This document shows, in pieces, positions 57,685 to 64,000 of a stretch of 64,000 nt of DNA (positions within the stretch are counted from its first letter, which is position 1; each line of letters starts with the position of its first letter). Origin of the DNA: an uncultured Saprospiraceae bacterium (GTDB lineage Bacteria > Bacteroidota > Bacteroidia > Chitinophagales > Saprospiraceae); contig CALFBG010000003.1 of assembly GCA_937951685.1 (NCBI GenBank), forward strand, positions 1-64,000, read 5' to 3'. The position numbers and the translations under genes were made by a program. The notes under the pieces were generated by a model, which was not told the origin of the DNA, ran no database searches, and saw only the letters and a program-made list of their open reading frames with translations.

Positions 57685-59706
57685 TTAAAACTCATCTGTG
57701 ATAATCTCTACGATTTCTACTCTTCTTTCTTTTGCCGCTAAAACGCTGTAAACGGAGTTTCGCTTGTCATTAAGATCATCGCTAATTACGGAGGCGGCAG
57801 TTGTCTCTCCGAAGGATCGCTCAGAAATAATTAATTGCTCCGACCGTAAGTATTTTTTGAAAACACCATTTTCGTATTTTTCAAAATGATTGCGCAAGCT
57901 ACTAATTCTTCGCTTACCTAAGGATAAATTGTAATCGCCTTTTGCTCTGGGACTGGTATAGCCTTTGATGAAAATCTCTACGCGATCACCATCTTGCAAA
58001 CGAGCCAACAATATATTAGAAAATTTATTAAGATAATCAAATCCTAATTTTACTTTTTGCTCAAAAAACGTCTCCAAAGCTTGGGTCGCTGCTGCTTTTG
58101 CTTGCGGAGATAAGGGTTTACCATACTCATATTTATACTCTTCTTTTAAAGCATAATACTTCAAAAAGGTCTGCTCGTAGGTTTGCCGTGTCGTTTTCCT
58201 TTTGGTTCGACGATCGGGTTCATCGTTATGAAAGTAAAGCTGCAAGGGTAAAAAATCGTCTAGTGTTTCGGGTTCTTTTACGACAACCGGTGGCGTTACT
58301 TTCGGTATCGGCAAGTCAATCACAATCGCCGTAGAGTCGAAGCTTGGTTGTTCCACTAGCAAAGAATCCATCGGGGGTACAACGAGGGTATCTGCCTGCT
58401 TAAAGTTAACTTTATAAATATCATTACAACAGGCTTTATTTTTCTTATCCAAATAAAAAGAGCCTAAACGGTTGGACGAAAATAGGGCAACGGTAGAATC
58501 TGGATTGAGCGAAAAATAAAGATCATTATAACTACTGTTCAAAGGATAACCAGTATGTGCAGGTACTGACCAACGATCATTTGCCCACCGAGATTTAAAA
58601 ATATCGTAGCCACCGAGTCCTTGATAACCTTCCGAACTAAAGAATAAGGTTTGTGCTTTCGCGTAATAAAAAGGGGTAATATCATTTTCGGGCGTATTAA
58701 TTTCCTCGAGATTGACGGGTTTAGAAAATTTCCCTTGTTTAGAAATTGTTGATCGCCAAATGTCAAGTTTTCCCTTTCCTGCGGGACGATCTGAAACAAA
58801 AAATAGATACGATTCTTTTGTGATAGGATCATAACCAATACTCGGTTGCGTACTCGTATAGCCTTCCATATTGATCGACGCAGGAAGCTTGGTTGTCTTG
58901 CCCCAGATTCTTCGTTTCCGCTTATCTATCCTTATTTTTCGACTGTAGATTTGACACTGAATTTCGGTACTATTGGTATAATCACAAATCGTAAAAAAGA
59001 TCATATCGCCCTTGCGATTGAAAGTTGTGTGCGCCGTATTTTTATCTACGGCGTTAAATTTTCGGCGAAGGGCTTTTCCTTTTGCCCCTTTTACGGATTG
59101 CAACACCTTAGCAATTCTACGCGGCGGATCGTGTTCGTCTGCTTTGTTTTTAAATCGATAGGAAGAATAATAAATTGTATCGCCTCTTTGTAAGGCGCCA
59201 AATTCAGAATAAGAAGTATTAATCCGTTTATTGAGTTGTTGGATTTGAAGATCATCCGGCGACTTCAGCTTGCCGATGGCCCATTTACACTGCTCGATTT
59301 CAGATTTGGCGAGTTGGCGAAACTTTTCGTTTCTCGTTTGCTTCGCACCGAGGTATTTCTTAAAATAATCCAATGCGGCGGCGTAGTCCCCCGTTTGCTT
59401 TTTGACCATCCCCATCCAATAATTAGACAAAGGAAAATCGAGTCGTTGATCACTTTCGAGCACCTTTAAATAGTATTCCTCCGCAATTTCAAAAGCGTGA
59501 TATTGTCGTGCCGCGTCCGCATACTTATAAAAGAGACTTACTTCGGTAGGTTTCATTTCCATGGCCGTCCGGAAATATTCAATCGCCGCATTGAAATCGT
59601 TATTGGCGACTGCTTTGTCCCCCGCCTTTACGTAGGCTTTGAACGTCTGCGCAGAAAGAGAAGCCATTGAAGAGCACAAAACAACGAACAGGAGTAATCT
59701 TTTCAT
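57685..59706 (-). CDS. TPR - PD40 - OmpA-family outer membrane associated protein
   Basis: 673 residues. Signal peptide 1-19 (ends SLSAQ). TPR repeats at about 20-150 (AAIEYFRTAMEMKPTE, AAALDYFKKYLG). WD40-like PD40 beta-propeller blades at about 170-450 (YLFFVSDRPAGKGKLDIW, LFFSSEGYQGLGGYDIF, ALFSSNRLGS). OmpA C-terminal domain at about 540-660 (VEIFIKGYTSPRAKGDYNLSLGKRRI), binding peptidoglycan. This order is the same as in PorE of the type IX secretion system. The gene follows PorP/SprF by 6 nt and precedes the giant PKD cargo. It is probably an anchoring part for that cargo's secretion or display. Confidence 0.92.
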   Translation of the reverse strand: MKRLLLFVVLCSSMASLSAQTFKAYVKAGDKAVANNDFNAAIEYFRTAMEMKPTEVSLFYKYADAARQYHAFEIAEEYYLKVLESDQRLDFPLSNYWMGMVKKQTGDYAAALDYFKKYLGAKQTRNEKFRQLAKSEIEQCKWAIGKLKSPDDLQIQQLNKRINTSYSEFGALQRGDTIYYSSYRFKNKADEHDPPRRIAKVLQSVKGAKGKALRRKFNAVDKNTAHTTFNRKGDMIFFTICDYTNSTEIQCQIYSRKIRIDKRKRRIWGKTTKLPASINMEGYTSTQPSIGYDPITKESYLFFVSDRPAGKGKLDIWRSTISKQGKFSKPVNLEEINTPENDITPFYYAKAQTLFFSSEGYQGLGGYDIFKSRWANDRWSVPAHTGYPLNSSYNDLYFSLNPDSTVALFSSNRLGSFYLDKKNKACCNDIYKVNFKQADTLVVPPMDSLLVEQPSFDSTAIVIDLPIPKVTPPVVVKEPETLDDFLPLQLYFHNDEPDRRTKRKTTRQTYEQTFLKYYALKEEYKYEYGKPLSPQAKAAATQALETFFEQKVKLGFDYLNKFSNILLARLQDGDRVEIFIKGYTSPRAKGDYNLSLGKRRISSLRNHFEKYENGVFKKYLRSEQLIISERSFGETTAASVISDDLNDKRNSVYSVLAAKERRVEIVEIITDEF

Positions 59707-59712
59707 AGGAGA

Positions 59713-60732
59713 TTAGAATATCGGACAAGCCTTAAAACTTTTAACGGGTTTGACTTTGGTAATAACATAAGACAAGCTCATTTCAGGACCGCCAGCGCGA
59801 TTGGTAGCAATTTCAAAATCAGAAATATTAATATCGTAGCTGAATCCAAATTGCCAAGCATTATAAAAAATTTCGAAGTTGGGAATAATCGCATCACCAA
59901 AACGTAGCCCGGAACCCAATTGCACGGCAATCTTTTTGCCTGCCCGCGGTGGAAAGTGATATCTCAGCCCAGTGTTAATGACCGTTTCTCGGTACTTCCC
60001 TTGCAGAGAGAAAATTCCTGCGGCGATCCAATCTACTTGTGGATGCACTTCAATTTCTGCGATGGCGTAGCCATTATATTTAGAAGCTAAACGCACATCT
60101 CCCGCTCCTAAAAAGCCAATCTCCGGTCGGTTGAGGTGCATAAAACTGATTCCTGCATTAACATTCGTACGCATCCGATCCAGTTGGGTATGCCAATTCA
60201 AACCCGCAGAAAAATCGGAAAGGCTCCGTTGGGTATTCGAAAAATCTTCGCGGGAACTCAAGTTAGCATCATAAATATCTCCACTAAATTGATTTTGAAA
60301 ACGCAACTGATCTGCGTTGAAACGCCGTTGACCAATTCCCATTTGAATGCCTATACTTACCGCATTGAGCTCATCCACAGGATAAGCATAAGCAGCATTT
60401 AACTTGAATTCCGAAAGGCTTAAACGCGAATCTCCCGCTTGGTCTATGTTGAAAATAGCACCGCCCGAAAGCAATCCCTTCCCAAGTAAGCCTTCCATAA
60501 TCTTCATATCAAACGCACCCGAAAAGCTTAAATAATCCACGGGAACCGACGCCCACTGATTCCTATAATTACCGTTGAAACGTAAGTCGCCTTTGAAAAC
60601 ACCGGTAAGGGCAGGATTCAGGTTGAGCGGACTGTTGTAAAATTGAGAAAAGTGAATGTCCTGCGCTTGCGTGCCAAACACACTCATCAAAAAACAGCAA
60701 ATAAAGAATAGTTTTGTCGAAGTATCCTGCAA
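59713..60732 (-). CDS. PorP/SprF family type IX secretion membrane protein
   Basis: 339 residues. Signal peptide ending TQAQ at about residue 24, then the family hallmark DIHFSQFYNSPLNLNPALTG and a beta-barrel-like sequence. SprF in Flavobacterium is needed for secretion or attachment of the SprB adhesin, and such genes usually sit next to their cargo, as here. The start is TTG (60732): the only nearby ATG is at residue 16 and would cut the signal peptide, and an in-frame stop lies 5 codons upstream. Only 6 nt separate it from the next gene. Confidence 0.92.
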   Translation of the reverse strand: MQDTSTKLFFICCFLMSVFGTQAQDIHFSQFYNSPLNLNPALTGVFKGDLRFNGNYRNQWASVPVDYLSFSGAFDMKIMEGLLGKGLLSGGAIFNIDQAGDSRLSLSEFKLNAAYAYPVDELNAVSIGIQMGIGQRRFNADQLRFQNQFSGDIYDANLSSREDFSNTQRSLSDFSAGLNWHTQLDRMRTNVNAGISFMHLNRPEIGFLGAGDVRLASKYNGYAIAEIEVHPQVDWIAAGIFSLQGKYRETVINTGLRYHFPPRAGKKIAVQLGSGLRFGDAIIPNFEIFYNAWQFGFSYDINISDFEIATNRAGGPEMSLSYVITKVKPVKSFKACPIF

Positions 60733-61075
60733 TAGCCTTATGATTTAATTCGTCGTATCAAAAGACGGCAACGAATTTGTGAACTAAAAAAATCAAGGAT
60801 TAGAAAAATGGGAATCTATAACTAATAAAACAAATATATCGGTCTTTCGGCAGAAAGTCTACGTTCTGCTTCAAATTTAATGTCAAAAAATGACGCATCA
60901 TCGTTAATTTCTGCACATTTCGAGAAAATGTTAGTCCCTTTTCGGGAAAAAAATAGCATCCCCTCAAATGGCAATCCATTCGCAAACAATACAAGGATAT
61001 GATTTCTCTCCAAAATTGCAGCGGAGATCAAATCGTTTTTCGTACCTTGCTCCGAAACGATAAATCACTTTTTTT
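60733..61075. other. Divergent intergenic region between porP/sprF and coaE
   Basis: 343 nt, no gene. A minus-strand TATATTTG box (60831-60838) likely serves the porP/sprF operon. A weaker TACCTTG on the plus strand lies close to coaE. Confidence 0.55.
60831..60838 (-). promoter_or_regulatory. Promoter -7 box of the porP/sprF operon
   Basis: On the minus strand the sequence reads TATATTTG (TAnnTTTG), about 100 nt before the TTG start. The -33 element is not evident. Confidence 0.5.
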
Positions 61076-61675
61076 ATGTTAAAAGTAGGCATCACTGGCG
61101 GAATTGGTAGCGGTAAAACGACCGTTTGTAAAATCTTTGAAACCCTTGGTATTCCCGTGTACTACGCGGATGATCGCGCTAAAATGCTCATGGTCGAAGA
61201 TCTCGTTATTGTTCAAAAACTGAAAGCACTCTTCGGAGAAGCCGCCTATTTCCCCGATCAAAGCCTTAATCGAGCACATCTTTCCACTTTAGTTTTCCAA
61301 GATAAGACTTTATTACATCAACTCAACGCAATTATTCATCCAGCGGTACATCAAGATGGATTGCAGTGGCAAGCTGCGCAAAAAGATGTGCCTTATACGC
61401 TGAAAGAAGCCGCTATTTTATTTGAAAGCGGGAGCTATAAAACGATGGATAAAGTGATTACGGTTTTTGCCAACAAAAAACTACGAATTGCCCGAGTCAA
61501 AAAAAGAGACCAACTCACAAGCGCACAAGTGGAAGCGAGAATGTCCAAACAAATGCCCGAACGAGAGAAAAAAAAATTGGCGGATTTCATTATCAACAAT
61601 TCTGGTCACCGCCAATTAATTCCACAAATTTGGAAAATTCACCAACAATTAGTTCAGTTAGCAAAAGAAGCCTAA
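61076..61675 (+). CDS. coaE: Dephospho-CoA kinase
   Basis: 199 residues. Last step of coenzyme A synthesis, phosphorylating dephospho-CoA at the ribose 3-prime OH with ATP. P-loop GGIGSGKTT (residues about 8-16), then YYADDRAKMLM (substrate-binding DxR-like region) and the lid region KRDQLTSAQVEARMSKQ, with a C-terminal IINNSG. Its stop overlaps the stop of convergent rtcB by 3-4 nt. Confidence 0.96.
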   Translation: MLKVGITGGIGSGKTTVCKIFETLGIPVYYADDRAKMLMVEDLVIVQKLKALFGEAAYFPDQSLNRAHLSTLVFQDKTLLHQLNAIIHPAVHQDGLQWQAAQKDVPYTLKEAAILFESGSYKTMDKVITVFANKKLRIARVKKRDQLTSAQVEARMSKQMPEREKKKLADFIINNSGHRQLIPQIWKIHQQLVQLAKEA

Positions 61676-63069
61676 GCCTTATCCATGCGCACAATTTTAG
61701 GATAAAACATTCCCAAAACATCTACCAAGCTTTGCTGTGATTTCATGACATCGTGAATGTCCTTGTAAGCCATTGGTGCTTCGTCTCTTCCTCCACCAAT
61801 CAAAGTCACCTGTTGCTTTTTGAGTTGTGCTTTGAGGGCTGCGTTGGTCGTAGAATTCCTAGCTTTAGTTCTTGACATCTTTCGACCGGCTCCGTGCGCC
61901 GCCGACGCTAGTGCTTGATCATTTCCTTTACCTCGCACGATAAAGCCCGGAGCGGTCATTGACCCCGGAATAATGCCCAGTACACCTTTCCCCGCAGGAG
62001 TAGCCCCTTTACGATGAACGATTACCTTTTGACCAGAAGACAAGGTCTCTTTCCACGCAAAATTATGATGATTTTCAATCTTAAGTACTGCTTTTTCTCC
62101 CAGCGCAGTTGACATTCGCTGGTGAATCTGATCGTGACAAGCCGATGCATAATCGCCCGCCAAATTCATGGCTTGCCAATACTCCTCCCCTTCTGCCGAC
62201 GCTAGATCTAGCCACGCAAGGTGCTTAACCTGCTTAGGTAATAAACAAGTATCCATCGCAATCTGAGTATAGTGATTGGCAATCGCTGCCCCCATTCCTC
62301 TGGATCCAGAATGAGAAAGTAAAGCCAAGTATTCCCCCGCTGCCAATTCTAATGCAGGATCAGTAACTTTTACAATTCCCCACTCCACAAAATGATTTCC
62401 AGACCCCGAAGAACCCAGTTGTCGATACGCTTTATCTTTTAATCTTTGCACGAAAGGAATCGCTTGAAAAGTCGCTCGATCTAAAACTTCGTGGTCAATC
62501 GGCTGCCGAAAAACGTCCCGACCAAATTTAGAATTTTTCATCAAAATCTCCTTCAACCGATAATGATCTTTCCCGATGGTACTCGCAGGTAAAGGATAAA
62601 CGGAGAGACTCATTCTACAGCCAATATCCACGCCCACACCATAAGGAATCACAGCATTATCCGTCGCTAAAACGCCGCCGATGGGCAAACCATAGCCCAA
62701 ATGTGCATCTGGCATCAAAGCCGCCTGCACGGCTATGGGCAAACGACAAGCCCATTCCATTTGTTCTTGCGCCTGAGACTCAATGAATTGACTACCAAAG
62801 GATTGCCAAGGTACTAAACGCTCACTCAGCACTTGTTCTTTCCGCTGCTCGGTAGTCGGTTGCACCAAAAGTTGAGCAAGTTGCCCAAAAACTTCGTGCG
62901 TTAAATAATCTTGGGGTTGAGCAACTAGCTCGTAAAGTAATTGTAGCGCAGTTGCTTTGTCCAACTTTCGATAATGACGCAGCATTACATTCATTGCTAG
63001 TGCCATTGTTTTTTTATCTGGAAAATTAATTTTCTTTAAATCTTTTCCTCTTAATTTTAATTTCGCCAT
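61672..63069 (-). CDS. rtcB: RNA ligase RtcB
   Basis: 465 residues. GTP-dependent ligase joining RNA 2,3-cyclic-phosphate or 3-phosphate ends to 5-OH ends, used in RNA repair. Metal-ligand and active-site motifs are visible: YGVGVDIGCRMSL (Cys and Asp), GSGNHFVEWG (His), HSGSRGMG (His), ENHHNFA (His), and HGAGR with His392, the residue that takes GMP. It lacks an obvious archease partner nearby. The start codon is only 28 nt from a 196-bp structured repeat, so its promoter must lie in or beyond that element. Confidence 0.94.
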   Translation of the reverse strand: MAKLKLRGKDLKKINFPDKKTMALAMNVMLRHYRKLDKATALQLLYELVAQPQDYLTHEVFGQLAQLLVQPTTEQRKEQVLSERLVPWQSFGSQFIESQAQEQMEWACRLPIAVQAALMPDAHLGYGLPIGGVLATDNAVIPYGVGVDIGCRMSLSVYPLPASTIGKDHYRLKEILMKNSKFGRDVFRQPIDHEVLDRATFQAIPFVQRLKDKAYRQLGSSGSGNHFVEWGIVKVTDPALELAAGEYLALLSHSGSRGMGAAIANHYTQIAMDTCLLPKQVKHLAWLDLASAEGEEYWQAMNLAGDYASACHDQIHQRMSTALGEKAVLKIENHHNFAWKETLSSGQKVIVHRKGATPAGKGVLGIIPGSMTAPGFIVRGKGNDQALASAAHGAGRKMSRTKARNSTTNAALKAQLKKQQVTLIGGGRDEAPMAYKDIHDVMKSQQSLVDVLGMFYPKIVRMDKA

Positions 63070-63097
63070 TTTGGATGGAAATGTTTATTTAAAAATT

Positions 63098-63293
63098 GAA
63101 GTTGTTTTAAAATAGATCTTAATACCTACAGCTAAAGCATTGCAATCCAGTACTTCAGCTTTTTCTCGTCACCGCAGCTACGGCTGCATAAATTCTGAAC
63201 AGAATTTACCGCTTGCGGATGGGATGCAAAAGAGCTTCGTCCTGACTTACAAGCCTTTACCTTCGGTTGCTAACATCATTTTAAAACAACTTC
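63098..63293. repeat. Dispersed inverted-repeat element, best copy (196 bp)
   Basis: GAAGTTGTTTTAAAAT (63098-63113) and ATTTTAAAACAACTTC (63278-63293) are perfect 16-bp inverted ends, and ATT flanks both sides (possible 3-bp target duplication). The interior has three perfect hairpins: GCAGC-TACG-GCTGC (63174-63187), TAAATTCTG-AA-CAGAATTTA (63189-63208) and CCGC-TT-GCGG (63209-63218). It has no coding capacity. It lies 28 nt before the rtcB start codon. Confidence 0.8.
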
Positions 63294-63316
63294 ATTAAAA
63301 AAATATAATCCTACAA

Positions 63317-63355
63317 TCAAAAAGCCTCTCCCGCACGACGGAAGAGGCTTTTTGA
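63317..63355. terminator. Bidirectional rho-independent terminator
   Basis: TCAAAAAGCCTCT (63317-63329) pairs perfectly with AGAGGCTTTTTGA (63343-63355) with a 13-nt loop. The A/T ends give a U-run on either strand. It is 248 nt upstream of rtcB (minus strand) with no plus-strand gene before it. It may end a minus-strand transcript coming from beyond the window or regulate rtcB. Confidence 0.8.
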
Positions 63356-64000
63356 TGATAAAGCGATTTAAAATCAAAAGTACCGTTCCTAGTCGGAATC
63401 GTATAAACGGAATATGATCGTATTAACTTTGAACATCGTTATAAAATTTAGGAAGGTTTAAGCATTAATGCATTAAGCTATAGCTGATTTTTATTAATTT
63501 TTAATAGCAAAAAAACGTTGAACTCCTTTGAGGCTTTTTGACGGACAAAAAAGTACAAAAATTATTACGCTAGTTAATGGTATTAAATTTAGATCGCTAT
63601 GTAATCAATTATCGCTTATTCTTACAAACTACTAACAAAAATAGTTCCCGCCCGTTTCTATTTTTTTTTATTTTAAAAATAAAGCGAAAACTAGGCTCAT
63701 TTTAAAACCACTACCATGATTTAAATCACCTTGTGATAGACTCCAACGTTGAAAAATTGGTTTTCCCATTTAATTTTTGTATTTTTATTATCAATAGACG
63801 TTGCAAGGAAATTCCTCCTCTAGTGCAGACTATATTTGTATATAATATAATTATAATATAATCACGATCACACAACTTGCGAACAAAGAGCGTCATATAT
63901 TCTCCCAAACCAAAAGTTAATTTTTCATTTTCAATAGGTAGAATACCTATTAGATAAGTAAATATTATAATTATATCAATAATTCTATTAATTTTACGTC

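Larger units (their letters stand above)
63070..64000. other. Non-coding end of the window
   Basis: About 930 nt with no supported gene. It contains the best copy of the dispersed repeat (63098-63293), a terminator hairpin (63317-63355), a possible minus-strand box (TATTTTTG, 63636-63643) and AT-rich runs of alternating ATAAT near 63840-63860. Confidence 0.6.

Noticed and set aside
63726-63908. 60-codon minus-strand frame near the right edge
   Set aside because: Lies in AT-rich DNA with alternating ATAAT runs, no family resemblance and no promoter. Judged to be chance.

Overview
The window looks like a chromosomal segment of a marine-type Bacteroidota, most likely of the Saprospiria (Saprospira/Lewinella-like). 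This is inferred from several signs. Gene starts lack Shine-Dalgarno sequences. Promoters carry the Bacteroidota -7 box TAnnTTTG, with a textbook TTTG-N19-TATCTTTG before rpsL. The ribosomal superoperon has the Bacteroidota order (no tuf after fusA, no adk between secY and map, carA and eno following rplQ). There are also type IX secretion (T9SS) cargo proteins with a gliding-type C-terminal domain, PorP/SprF, and a saproxanthin/myxol-type carotenoid gene set. No species call is possible from the sequence alone.

Layout. 1-1123 is mostly non-coding. 1124-4925 (minus) holds two overlapping DUF3857/transglutaminase-like exported proteins, one with an intact Cys-His-Asp triad and one without. 5374-5817 (minus) is a diamine-acetyltransferase-like GNAT. 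6299-26339 is the fused str-S10-spc-alpha ribosomal superoperon, including fusA, secY, map, infA and rpoA, punctuated by stem-loops and closed by a clear terminator. Within it rpsG (S7) is interrupted by an in-frame TAA at codon 89. 26523-30412 is carA-eno-ftsB-like-sucD. 30603-36858 is an accessory stretch: a PAS histidine kinase, a tail-anchored unknown protein, a large TIR-TPR-transmembrane-WG-repeat protein and a small unknown. 36905-39610 (minus) is a crtZ-cruF-crtD-like carotenoid cluster. 39795-43870 has a stand-alone OmpA-like domain and a 1250-residue multi-membrane-span orphan histidine kinase. 44666-45093 is the RNase P RNA gene, followed by a yigZ-family gene. 46641-60732 (minus) is a 14 kb surface-protein locus: PorP/SprF, a TPR-PD40-OmpA protein and two giant co-linear PKD-repeat T9SS cargo proteins. 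The window ends with convergent coaE and rtcB and about 0.9 kb of AT-rich non-coding DNA.

How the parts work together. Most of the left half is translation and core metabolism. The right half is cell-envelope biology: sensor kinases, carotenoids in the membrane, and a T9SS adhesin locus arranged like the SprB/SprF module of gliding Bacteroidota. A family of small structured intergenic repeats with terminal inverted repeats (consensus about GAAGTTGTTTAAA) is scattered through the accessory regions. Copies sit next to the TIR gene, rnpB and rtcB.

The most notable observations are the nonsense codon in an otherwise intact rpsG, the membrane-anchored TIR/WG-repeat protein, and the structured repeat family with apparent compensatory changes. 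No CRISPR array, tRNA, rRNA operon or complete insertion sequence was seen.
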